Assembly: GCF_003604215.1 (NCBI RefSeq)
Contig: NZ_QXGS01000022.1
Span: forward strand, 1 to 46,949
Direction: 5' to 3'
DNA: 46,949 nucleotides
Origin: Teichococcus vastitatis
GTDB lineage: Bacteria > Pseudomonadota > Alphaproteobacteria > Acetobacterales > Acetobacteraceae
The notes under the pieces are model-generated. The model did not search any database. It saw only the letters and a program-made list of their open reading frames with translations, and was not told the origin of the DNA. This document shows, in pieces, positions 1 to 6,548 of this stretch. Position 1 is the stretch's first letter; the number at the start of each line of letters is the position of its first letter. Both the position numbers and the translations under genes were made by a program.

Positions 1-917
1 GCCGCGAGGATGCCCACGATGGGCATCAGGAAGAAGGTGCCGACGCGGTAGATATCCTCGTCGCGCCACTGGATGGCGGCCAGCAGCCCGGCCAGGCAGA
101 GCCCGGCCGCCCACAGGCCGGGGTGGACCGTGGTGAAACGCTGCATCCAGTCAGGCCGCAGCGTCAGCGCGCAGCCGCAAAGGAACACGGGCAGGTACGC
201 AGCCGTGCGCGCCAGAACCAGCATGCCGCTGAAGGCGGAGTTGAGATCCAGCAGCGTCAACAGAACAACGGCACTCAACGAGGCGAAGCCGGACAGCAGC
301 AGCAGGGCGAATGGTGCCCAGCGATGGCGATCAAGGAAATCGGCGCCGGCCATCGCGCCACGCTGCAGCCAGCCGACGCCGCGCGCCGTCCAGATCAAGG
401 CAAGAAGTGAGCTGTAGATCAGCAGGTCAATGAGAAACCAGAGGTGCGACACCCAGGGTTCGCCGGGTGTGCGCAGCATGGCAATCCAGCTTTCCATCAC
501 CGTCCCGGCGTCTGCCTGCCAGATCGCCGTGCTGAGCATCGTCAGCGGATTGATCAGCAATGCGGCCGCAACCAGGGGCACGCCGAGCCGGACCAGGCGG
601 CTTCGCCACCAAGGGCCTGCATCGCGCCGGCACAGCATCAGCGCGAAGAAGCCGGCGATGAGAAAGAAGACCGGCATGCGGAAGGTGTGGGTGAACTGTG
701 CTGCCCAGCTCAGAAGCTCCGACCGTTCATCACTCTGAACAATCCAGCCTTCCTGCGTCGAGTAGGCGCGGGCGACATGGTACGGAATGCCCAGAAACAT
801 CAGCAGGCCGCGAAGATAATCAAGGTAATGCAGGCGCTCGGGCCTGGCGGGCCGGTGCTCCGCACCGACGCCATCCTGCTCCTTCAGCGAGGCTGAAGGC
901 GTGTCCATCCCGTTCAT
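1..917 (-). CDS. Acyltransferase 3 family membrane protein (partial, 3' end off window)
   Basis: Integral membrane O-acyltransferase of the acyltransferase_3/OpgC type, which transfers acyl or succinyl groups to sugars or glucans at the inner membrane. The reading frame stays open to the left edge, so the C-terminus is missing; about 305 residues are visible. Near the N-terminus is the family pattern LHYLDYLRG (about residues 31-39) followed by a hydrophobic segment, then FTHTFRMPVFFLIAGFF and WFLIDLLIYS, with several further membrane helices. The ATG at 917 is preceded by a GGGG stretch about 10 bases upstream; a second in-frame ATG lies at 908 with a poorer site. It is the next gene downstream of the RidA-GNAT operon but is separated from it by 514 bases, so it probably has its own promoter. 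The substrate cannot be told from sequence. Confidence 0.8.
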   Translation of the reverse strand, partial: MNGMDTPSASLKEQDGVGAEHRPARPERLHYLDYLRGLLMFLGIPYHVARAYSTQEGWIVQSDERSELLSWAAQFTHTFRMPVFFLIAGFFALMLCRRDAGPWWRSRLVRLGVPLVAAALLINPLTMLSTAIWQADAGTVMESWIAMLRTPGEPWVSHLWFLIDLLIYSSLLALIWTARGVGWLQRGAMAGADFLDRHRWAPFALLLLSGFASLSAVVLLTLLDLNSAFSGMLVLARTAAYLPVFLCGCALTLRPDWMQRFTTVHPGLWAAGLCLAGLLAAIQWRDEDIYRVGTFFLMPIVGILA

Positions 918-1055
918 GTCCAAAGATCCCCATCAGACAGCTTGCTTCCTGCGCCGGTTCCGTGCGGAAGCGTGTTCACGTGCGAGGCACCTTTATAACC
1001 CCGCCGGCATGACCTCGCCGGCTCAGCCGATTCCGCGTGCGGTCATCAGGGCGGA

Positions 1056-1193
1056 GTGCTCGAGGCGACGTCCGGCTCCAAGTTCATCATCGGCTGCACC
1101 GATCCTGCCGGGGGGCAACGGGGCGAAATGTCAGCGCGCTTCAAGAAGGCCGGCATGGATGCGATCCAGGTTCAGGCCAGATGGCCGTTCTGA
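1056..1193 (+). pseudogene. Possible small gene or 3' gene remnant, unrecognised
   Basis: An open frame without a stop runs from 999 to a tandem TGA-TAG at 1191-1196. From a possible GTG at 1056 it encodes 45 residues (starting VLEATSGSKF, ending QVQARWPF). Composition looks like real protein (mixed hydrophobic and charged residues, not the Arg/Pro/Ala-rich pattern of shadow frames) and a hairpin at 1208-1225 follows the stop by 14 bases. No ATG or good ribosome site is present, so this may be the tail of a decayed gene. I do not recognise the family. Confidence 0.2.
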
Positions 1194-1207
1194 TAGATGG
1201 CGCGGCA

Positions 1208-1225
1208 GCCCGCCGAAACGCGGGC
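1208..1225. terminator. Short perfect hairpin in intergenic region
   Basis: GCCCGC (1208-1213) pairs with GCGGGC (1220-1225) around a six-base loop. It is followed on the plus strand by GGGAAAA and not by a T-run, so it is at best a weak factor-independent terminator. It could serve the small frame ending at 1193, or the minus-strand GNAT operon. Confidence 0.3.
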
Positions 1226-1431
1226 GGGAAAATGCCCACATCCCGTCTTCTTCATTGCAGCGAGGATCAACAATCCAGATCAGCGGCCGCGACGTGGTGC
1301 GCATCGCTTCCATGCGACATCCCTTTCCGATGGGAGCAATCTTAGCGGGGCGTGACTGTCTTGCGGTTCGGGGGCCCAAATTCGGCTCGACTTGTATCAA
1401 GAATTGGTCAGATCCTCTCACGGATCGACCA

Positions 1432-1872
1432 TCACAGTTCCGTCAGCAATTTCTTGAAGTAGAAGTGACGCGAATGCTCGGCGGGATAGCCAGGCAGGCT
1501 GCCGAAGCAATGATAGCCTTGCTTTTCGTAGAAGCCCGGCGCCTGGAAGCTGAAGGTGTCGAGCCAGACGTGGTGGCAGCCCCGTTCCCGGGCTTCCGCT
1601 TCCGCCCGGCGCAGCACTTCGGCGCCGAGCCCGGCCCCGCGGCACGCTTGCGGCAGAAACAGGAATTGCACGAACAGCCAGCCCTTGTCGGTGCGGCCGA
1701 GCAGCCCGCCCTGAACCGCATCGGTTTCGGGGTCGCGCAGCAGAACCGCCAAAGGCCGCGCGGCGAAGGGCTCGCCCAGCGCCGCGCCACTCTCCGCCAC
1801 CAGGCCCGCCACCAGCACCTCCTGCGCACCGGGTGGCGGCGTATCAGTCAGCTCGAGGCGCGGCGCATTCAT
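1432..1872 (-). CDS. GNAT family N-acetyltransferase
   Basis: Small cytoplasmic acetyl-CoA-dependent N-acyltransferase, 146 residues, the usual size for a single GNAT domain. The acetyl-CoA pyrophosphate loop is seen as RGAGLG (residues 78-83), after the beta-strand segment LFVQFLFLP, and the C-terminal half has the typical APGFYEKQGY block (111-120), where a GNAT fold places its alpha-4/beta-6 region. The GNAT start codon shares one base (1872) with the RidA stop codon, so the two are translationally coupled. The acceptor substrate is unknown. It is the last gene of the NrdJ-like-RidA-GNAT operon. Confidence 0.85.
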   Translation of the reverse strand: MNAPRLELTDTPPPGAQEVLVAGLVAESGAALGEPFAARPLAVLLRDPETDAVQGGLLGRTDKGWLFVQFLFLPQACRGAGLGAEVLRRAEAEARERGCHHVWLDTFSFQAPGFYEKQGYHCFGSLPGYPAEHSRHFYFKKLLTEL

Positions 1873-2336
1873 CAGGCGAACTCGAACATGCCTTCGACCT
1901 CAACCGCCGCATCCATCGGCAGGGACGGGACGCCGATGGTGGAGCGCGCATGCCGTCCGGCATCGCCGAACACCGCCACGGCCAGGTCGGACGCGCCGTT
2001 CATCACCGCGGCATGGGCGGTGAATTCCGGCGTGCAGGCGATGAAGCCGCCCAGCCGCACCACGCGCTTCACCCGGTCCAGGTCGCCCAGCGCCGCCTGC
2101 AGCTGGGCCAGCACGTTGACCAGGCAGAGCTGCGCCGCCTGCTGGCCGATGTCCTGGCTGACCGTGCCGCCCAGCTTGCCGGTGTAGGCCACCACCCCCT
2201 CCCGCATCGGCACCTGTCCGGACACCACCACCAGGGCGCCGCTCACCACGAAGGGCACATAGTTGGCCACCGGGGCGGCGGGGGTCGGCAGGATGATGCC
2301 CAGTTCGGCGAGGCGGGCCTCGATGCGTCCGGCCAT
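1872..2336 (-). CDS. RidA family protein (YjgF/YER057c/UK114, long subgroup)
   Basis: RidA-type proteins hydrolyse reactive enamine/imine intermediates formed by PLP enzymes; this one belongs to the longer (about 154 residue) divergent branch rather than the 125-130 residue canonical RidA. Visible are the start MAGRIEARLAELGI, the strand block VVVSGQVP (about 37-44), the LAQLQAALGDLDRVKRVVRL helix-strand core, and the late SLPMDAAVEVEGMF segment. The canonical substrate-binding Arg of the GxxxPxxR region is replaced by STIGVPSLPMDAA, so deaminase activity on classical substrates is uncertain. An AGGAG site 7 bases before the ATG at 2336 supports the start. It follows the NrdJ-like gene by 20 bases. 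Confidence 0.88.
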   Translation of the reverse strand: MAGRIEARLAELGIILPTPAAPVANYVPFVVSGALVVVSGQVPMREGVVAYTGKLGGTVSQDIGQQAAQLCLVNVLAQLQAALGDLDRVKRVVRLGGFIACTPEFTAHAAVMNGASDLAVAVFGDAGRHARSTIGVPSLPMDAAVEVEGMFEFA

Positions 2337-2356
2337 GAGAAAACTCCTGGAAGCGG

Positions 2357-3883
2357 TCAGCCGACCAGCCGGAAGAACCGGCGGCGGGCGGCGGGGGAAG
2401 GACGCTGCGGCAGGGGCAGCGGCAGCATGGGCCCGCGATCACCGGGGGCCGTGGCGGAATCGGCGGCGCAATCCTCCAGCCGCGGGTCCGGCCACAGGGC
2501 GCGCGACTCGGCGGCGCCCAGGTAAGCCAGGGCCAGCCGGCGGAACGCCCAGTCCAGCACGGAGGTGGCGCACAGGATCTCACCGTCGCCCTCCACCGGG
2601 CCGGCCCCGAGGCCGGCCACGCTGCCGCGGGCATAGGCAAAGGCGGACACGTAGTCGGACAACGGCACACCGCGCGCCAGGCCGATATTCACCGCCTGCA
2701 GCATCGCCTCGGCGCCGCCGCGCTGGCCCGCCACCGACAGGGCGATGGCGCCGAGCGCCCCTTCGGGCGTTTCGCTGGCCTGCAGGGTGACGCGCTGGCC
2801 GCCCACCACCACGCGCCACAGCTGGGTGCGGGCGGGCGCCGGGCGCGGCGGCGGCAGCGGCCGGGCCGGCTGCGGCCGGGCCAGCGGCGCGGGGCTCGCC
2901 GCATGCAGGTAAGGCGCAACCGCCGCTTCCATGGCAGCGCGGGCAGCGGTGGACACCGGCGCCAGCAGGCGGGCTGCCTGTGCGCCGGCCCGCTCCGCCG
3001 CACGAGTCGGCCGTTCGGCCACCCGCCCCTCGGCATCATGCGCGAAGCGGGTGGCGCCCTGGGCCGGGGCGAGGCCACCAGTCTCCGCCCCCAGCAGCGC
3101 TTCGGCGGCATCCGGCAGGGTCAGGGCGAAGCCGCCCTGGTGGCGCAGCCCGTGGCTGGCACCGGCAAGGTCCAGCGCGCGGCGGGCGGCCAGGGCCATT
3201 CCGGGCACCGCGCAATGCGCCGGCGGGGCCGGCCACAGCAGGGCGGCGGGTTCCCGCGCGCCGAGCCGGTCGGCAATCCGGGCGCTGGCGCATTCGGCGG
3301 CGCCCCGGCTCAGGGCACTGATGCAGGTGGCGACCGCGCGGGCATCCGCCGAGTCGTATGCCAGCCCCAGCGCGGCGAGCAGCCCGGCCAGATCGGCAAA
3401 GCCGACCCGCAGCCGCGGCGTCTTGCCACCCGAAAGGATGTCGGCGGCTTCCACGGCGGTGCCGACGGCGCGCGCATAGGCGGCCGAGTCGAAGCCGCCG
3501 GCTTCATCGAGGAAGCCGGGCAGGTTCAGCACGAAGCGCGGCTCGGCGCGGGCTTCGCCCCGCCAGGTGGCGGCGCCCGGTGCGCCGCGGCGCTGTGCCA
3601 CCAGGCCGTGCAGCGCCGCTTCCAGGGTCGGGGCGCGGGCGGGGTCGAGTTGCCCGGCCTGCAGTCCCTTCTCCAGCAGCCGGCCGATCCAGCCGGCGGC
3701 CAGCGTCGGCAGGGCGACCGGCCCGGCGCCGGGCGCCAGGGCCGCCAGGGCCGCGGCGGCCTCATCGTCCCAGGTGGCGGGAAGCGCCACCGGGCGCGGA
3801 GCGGAATCCGGGTCCGCCGCCGCGCGGGTGCGACGCAAAGCGATGCCGTCCCAGATCGGGTGCTGCCGGGTGGTGCGTGCCAT
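2357..3883 (-). CDS. NrdJ-like (class II ribonucleotide reductase-derived) protein lacking the catalytic core
   Basis: 508 residues. The C-terminal part (about 352-458) reads as the end of vitamin B12-dependent class II ribonucleotide reductase: a short beta domain (VVVGGQRVTLQASETPEGALG), then the helical pattern IGLARGVPLSDYVSAFAYAR (399-418) and ATSVLDWAFRRLALAYLG (439-456), which matches the NrdJ pattern of ISLGLQYGVPLEEYVDAF followed by ATSILDYIFRELAVSYLG. An earlier block (160-205, GFADLAGLLAALGLAYDSADARA) also matches an NrdJ helical region. The sequence is much shorter than NrdJ (about 1,200) and lacks the NPCSE-type finger-loop Cys/Glu and the C-terminal redox cysteines, so reductase activity is not expected. 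A Pro/Ala/Arg-rich linker lies at 330-351. First gene of an operon with RidA and GNAT; ATG at 3883 has only a weak ribosome site. Confidence 0.72.
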   Translation of the reverse strand: MARTTRQHPIWDGIALRRTRAAADPDSAPRPVALPATWDDEAAAALAALAPGAGPVALPTLAAGWIGRLLEKGLQAGQLDPARAPTLEAALHGLVAQRRGAPGAATWRGEARAEPRFVLNLPGFLDEAGGFDSAAYARAVGTAVEAADILSGGKTPRLRVGFADLAGLLAALGLAYDSADARAVATCISALSRGAAECASARIADRLGAREPAALLWPAPPAHCAVPGMALAARRALDLAGASHGLRHQGGFALTLPDAAEALLGAETGGLAPAQGATRFAHDAEGRVAERPTRAAERAGAQAARLLAPVSTAARAAMEAAVAPYLHAASPAPLARPQPARPLPPPRPAPARTQLWRVVVGGQRVTLQASETPEGALGAIALSVAGQRGGAEAMLQAVNIGLARGVPLSDYVSAFAYARGSVAGLGAGPVEGDGEILCATSVLDWAFRRLALAYLGAAESRALWPDPRLEDCAADSATAPGDRGPMLPLPLPQRPSPAARRRFFRLVG

Positions 3884-3953
3884 TCCGGAAAGCTACCGCT
3901 TGCCCGCGGCCGACGAAAGCCACATCCGGTGGCAATCCGGTGACCGGCACCGC

Positions 3954-3959
3954 ATTATA
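3954..3959 (-). promoter_or_regulatory. Candidate -10 box (TATAAT) for the NrdJ-like operon
   Basis: On the minus strand a perfect TATAAT lies 70 bases before the NrdJ-like start in otherwise very GC-rich DNA. No good -35 hexamer is seen 16-18 bases further upstream (the sequence there is AAAGGG or AAGGGA), so the promoter call rests on the -10 alone. Confidence 0.35.
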
Positions 3960-4125
3960 AGTCCCAAATCAGGCGTCCCTTTCCCCCGGCGGCCGCATGT
4001 GCGAAGGAAGCCGCACAGCGCCCGCTCCCCGGGAAGGGGATGCCTGCTCAAGGGCTCTCCCACGGCTTCCCCCAGGGGCGCCGGTGGAGCGGCCTCCCCG
4101 CAGCCTGTTTGGAAACTGACCGTCC

Positions 4126-4482
4126 ATGTCCTTTCTGCAGCGGCTGACCACTGGCTTCGGAGCCAGCAAGATCGGCACCGACCGTTTCGGCAACACCTAT
4201 TACGAGAGCCGCAAATCCTGGCTGGGCTACGGCCGCAAGCGCCGCTTCGTGGTGTATGCCGGCGAGCCCGAGCCCACCACCGTTCCGCCGGAATGGCATT
4301 GCTGGCTGCACCACGTGACCGACGCGCCCTTGCCGGAGAAGAAGCTGTATCCCTGGCAGGAGGAGCACCGGCAGAACCGCACCGGCACCGCGCTGGCCTA
4401 CCGCCCGCCCGCCCATGAGGGCGGCGGCGAGCGCCGGCCGCCCACTTCGGGCGATTACGAAGCCTGGACGCCGGGCAGCTGA
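4126..4482 (+). CDS. NADH:ubiquinone oxidoreductase subunit NDUFA12 family protein
   Basis: Alphaproteobacterial accessory subunit of respiratory complex I, homologous to mitochondrial NDUFA12 (B17.2). It sits on the peripheral/membrane arm junction and stabilises the assembled complex. 118 residues, the usual bacterial length. The family pattern is clear: GTDRFGNTYYE (17-27), RRFVVYAGEPEPTTVPPEWHCWLHH (39-63 region) and KKLYPWQEEHRQNRTGT (72-88). The tail is Pro-rich and ends YEAWTPGS. It is the first gene of a tight operon: the mlaD ATG at 4482 shares one base with this stop codon. Nuo genes are not in this window, as is normal for this subunit. Confidence 0.93.
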   Translation: MSFLQRLTTGFGASKIGTDRFGNTYYESRKSWLGYGRKRRFVVYAGEPEPTTVPPEWHCWLHHVTDAPLPEKKLYPWQEEHRQNRTGTALAYRPPAHEGGGERRPPTSGDYEAWTPGS

Positions 4483-5039
4483 TGGCGGCCTCGGCAGCAC
4501 GCGGCCGCAACTGGGCGGAAATCGCCACCGGGGCGGTGATCCTGGTGGTGGCAGCCCTGTTCCTGGCCTATGCCATCAGCCAGTCGGGGCGCAGCCTCGG
4601 CGGCGGCGGCGGCATCAGCCTCACCGCGCGCTTCGACCGTATCGATGGCCTGGCGCCCGGCGCCGATGTGCGCATCGGCGGCGTCAAGGTCGGCAGCGTG
4701 GTGGAACAGCATATCGACCCGCGCAGCTACCTGGCGGTGCTGCGCTTGACCGTGCAGCCCGACATCGCGATCCCCGAGGACAGCTCGGCCGAGATCACCT
4801 CGGAAAGCCTGCTGGGCGGCAAATACGTCAACCTGGTGCCGGGCGGTTCGGACAGCATGCTGAAGGATGGGGCGGAAATCACCATCACCCAGTCCGCCGT
4901 CAGCCTGGAGGCGCTGCTGGGCCGGTTCATCTTCTCGGTCACCGAGCTGAACTCGCAGAACGGCCAGCAGCAGAATGGCGGCGAGGCGGCACCGGCACAG
5001 CCCGCGCCCGGCGCCACGCCCGCCCCGGCCCGGCCATGA
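4482..5039 (+). CDS. mlaD: MlaD-family MCE domain protein (outer membrane lipid asymmetry)
   Basis: Periplasmic, inner-membrane-anchored MCE protein that forms the hexameric lipid channel of the MlaFEDB phospholipid transporter. 185 residues: one N-terminal membrane helix (about 15-33), a Gly-rich linker, an MCE domain (about 45-121) with FDRIDGLAPGADVRIGGVKVG and LLGGKYVNLVPGG, a short helix at 138-156 and a Gln/Pro/Ala-rich tail. The start overlaps the NDUFA12 stop codon by one base and its own stop overlaps the next ATG (5036), so the genes are translated as a unit. The ATPase (mlaF), permease (mlaE) and mlaC/mlaA genes are not adjacent. Confidence 0.93.
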   Translation: MAASAARGRNWAEIATGAVILVVAALFLAYAISQSGRSLGGGGGISLTARFDRIDGLAPGADVRIGGVKVGSVVEQHIDPRSYLAVLRLTVQPDIAIPEDSSAEITSESLLGGKYVNLVPGGSDSMLKDGAEITITQSAVSLEALLGRFIFSVTELNSQNGQQQNGGEAAPAQPAPGATPAPARP

Positions 5040-5257
5040 GCCTGCGGCCGCCGGCTTCCTGGCCGGGTTCCGACGGGCGCCCGGTCGCCTGCCGGGAGAA
5101 GCTGAAGGTGCTGGCCGAGAACCATGCCGAAGCGGCCCAGGTGCTGACCGATCTGCTGGAGGACGCCGTACTGATAGGCGTGGACGAGGCTGCCATGCGG
5201 CGCATCCTGACGGCCATGGTGGCCGAGCTTCCCAGCCCGCGCCGGCTCGCCTCCTGA
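5036..5257 (+). CDS. Small hypothetical helical protein, 73 aa
   Basis: Cytoplasmic by appearance: no signal peptide or membrane segment. After a loop-rich start (SLRPPASWPGSDGRPVAC) the rest is predicted to be two or three amphipathic helices (REKLKVLAENHAEAAQVLTDLLEDAVLIGVDEAAMRRILTAMVAEL). It overlaps mlaD by four bases (ATGA at 5036-5039) and its stop overlaps the DUF2155 start at 5257, so position and coupling argue strongly that it is a real gene. I do not recognise the family. The context suggests a role linked to envelope or complex I accessory functions, but that is only inference from neighbours. Confidence 0.75.
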   Translation: MSLRPPASWPGSDGRPVACREKLKVLAENHAEAAQVLTDLLEDAVLIGVDEAAMRRILTAMVAELPSPRRLAS

Positions 5258-5643
5258 TGCGCCGCGCCACGCTGCCGGTGGCCGCCCTGCTGGGGCTGGC
5301 CGCCTTCGCGTCCGCTGCCGCCTCGGCCCAGCAGGACCCCGGCTGGGTGCCGAAGCGCACCGCCTCGCTGCAGGCGCTGGACAAGGTGACGGCCCGCGTC
5401 ACCGTGCTGGAAGCGCCGGTGAACCAGACCACAAGCTTCGGCACACTGCGCATCACGTTGCGCGCCTGCAACGCCCGGCCGCCGGAGGAGGTGGCCGATG
5501 CCGCCGCCTGGCTGCAGGTCAGGGACGTGCGCAACAAGGCCGAGGGCGAGCCCGTGTTCAGCGGCTGGATGTTCGCCAACGCCCCCGGCATCGCCATGCT
5601 GGAGCATCCCGTCTACGACCTGCGCGTGCTGGATTGCCATTGA
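5257..5643 (+). CDS. DUF2155 domain-containing periplasmic protein
   Basis: 128 residues with a signal peptide (MRRATLPVAALLGLAAF, probable cleavage after ASA at residue 24). The remaining domain is DUF2155: LQALDKVTARVTVLEAPV near the start, TLRITLRACNARPPEE in the middle, and the diagnostic ending FSGWMFANAPGIAMLEHPVYDLRVLDC. Members are exported alphaproteobacterial proteins of unknown function; two conserved cysteines (the one in RACNARP and the one next to the C-terminus) may form a disulfide, which is inference. The ATG at 5257 shares one base with the preceding stop. Last gene of the NDUFA12-mlaD operon; a strong hairpin follows at 5729-5755. In many Alphaproteobacteria this gene lies next to aat. 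Confidence 0.92.
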   Translation: MRRATLPVAALLGLAAFASAAASAQQDPGWVPKRTASLQALDKVTARVTVLEAPVNQTTSFGTLRITLRACNARPPEEVADAAAWLQVRDVRNKAEGEPVFSGWMFANAPGIAMLEHPVYDLRVLDCH

Positions 5644-5728
5644 GGCCGAGGCCGAGCCACACAAAGGCGTGAACTTCGTCTCGTCTTTCGCTGGCCCGTT
5701 ATTGGCTTGAGGATAACCGCAGGCGATG

Positions 5729-5755
5729 CGCGGGGCGGGATGCTCCCGCCCCGCG
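5729..5755. terminator. Strong GC hairpin after the DUF2155 gene
   Basis: A perfect 12-base inverted repeat (5729-5740 with 5744-5755) around a three-base loop TGC. No T-run follows, so it may act with Rho, as an RNA 3' stabiliser, or as a barrier between the mlaD operon and the trehalose operon that starts 25 bases later. Confidence 0.55.
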
Positions 5756-5780
5756 AGCCGCCGCTGGATCTGGAGTGACC

Positions 5781-6548
5781 ATGGAGCCGACCACCTCGCC
5801 CAACGGCTCGCCCGCGCCCCCGACCCTGCCGGGCCGGGACGCCGCCCTGTTCCTGGACCTGGACGGGACGCTGATCGAGATCGCCCCGCGCCCCGATGCC
5901 GTTGTAGTGCCGCCGCATCTGCCGGTGCTGCTGACCCGGCTGGCCGCCGGGCTGGGCGGCGCCGTGGCCATCGTCACCGGGCGCGGGCTGGACGTCGCGA
6001 AGGCCCTGGCGCGCGGGGATCACCAACAGGCCCCGCCGATCGCCTTCGCGGCCGAGCATGGCAGCATCATCGACGGCGCCGGCGTGCCGGGCGCGGCGAT
6101 CCCGCCCATGCCGCTGCCGCCCTCCCCGCCCGCGGCGTGGCGCGAACGGGCGGAAGCTTTCGTGCGGGCGCATCCGGGTCTGCTGCTGGAAGGAAAGCGG
6201 CACGGCTTCGTGCTGCATTTCCGCGCCGTGCCGGAGCAGGGCGAGGCCGCCACTGCCTTTCTCCAATCCCTGGCGGAAGGCACCGAATTCCAGGTGCTGC
6301 CGGCGCATGCCGCCGCCGAGCTGCGGCCGCGCGCCGCGGACAAGGGCACGGCGGTGCAGTGGCTGATGCGCCATCCGCCTTTCGCCGGCCGGGTGCCGGT
6401 GTTCATCGGCGACGACGTGACGGATGAACACGGCATCGCCGCCTGCCGCTCCATGGGCGGCACCGGCTACCGCATCCCCCTGGCCTTTACCGGCCCGGCC
6501 GCGGTGCATCACTGGCTGCGCCGCCTGGCGGAACGGCTGGAGGCATGA
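5781..6548 (+). CDS. otsB: Trehalose-6-phosphate phosphatase
   Basis: HAD-superfamily phosphatase that converts trehalose 6-phosphate to trehalose, the second step of the OtsAB pathway; cytoplasmic. 255 residues. Motif I is DLDGTL (26-31; nucleophile Asp26, acid/base Asp28), motif II is VTGR (65-68), the motif III lysine is in DKGTAV (Lys188) and motif IV is GDDVTDE (210-216). The ATG at 5781 is chosen over an in-frame GTG at 5775 because GGAG at 5772-5775 is a ribosome site five bases before it and overlaps the GTG. The stop overlaps the ATG of the GH15 gene (6545) by four bases. Order otsB-GH15-otsA. Confidence 0.95.
   Translation: MEPTTSPNGSPAPPTLPGRDAALFLDLDGTLIEIAPRPDAVVVPPHLPVLLTRLAAGLGGAVAIVTGRGLDVAKALARGDHQQAPPIAFAAEHGSIIDGAGVPGAAIPPMPLPPSPPAAWRERAEAFVRAHPGLLLEGKRHGFVLHFRAVPEQGEAATAFLQSLAEGTEFQVLPAHAAAELRPRAADKGTAVQWLMRHPPFAGRVPVFIGDDVTDEHGIAACRSMGGTGYRIPLAFTGPAAVHHWLRRLAERLEA

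Larger units (their letters stand above)
918..1431. other. 514-base intergenic region
   Basis: No convincing full-length gene lies here. It contains the upstream region of the acyltransferase gene, a short perfect hairpin at 1208-1225, and a short open frame at 1056-1193 on the plus strand listed separately. Longer open frames on either strand in this stretch resemble no family and look like GC-rich chance ORFs. The last 200 bases are less GC-rich than the flanking genes. The region is also the natural place for termination of the GNAT operon. Confidence 0.6.

Noticed and set aside
1131-1421. Minus-strand open frame of 96 codons in the first intergenic gap
   Set aside because: No ribosome site, no family resemblance, and irregular composition; not enough to call a gene.
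901-2187. Long plus-strand open frame of 428 codons
   Set aside because: Its composition is Arg/Ala/Pro-rich without family features, and it runs antisense over the GNAT and RidA genes, which are clear.
3960-4125. Cobalamin riboswitch before the NrdJ-like gene
   Set aside because: Expected for NrdJ-related genes, but on neither strand could I find the B12-box type pattern or the other conserved cobalamin riboswitch blocks; the GC-rich repeats there look like ordinary sequence.
5644-5780. General stress (EcfG) promoter before otsB
   Set aside because: Looked for GGAAC-N16-19-CGTT because trehalose genes are often under EcfG control. The nearest match, TGAAC...CGTT, has a wrong first base and a 22-base spacer.
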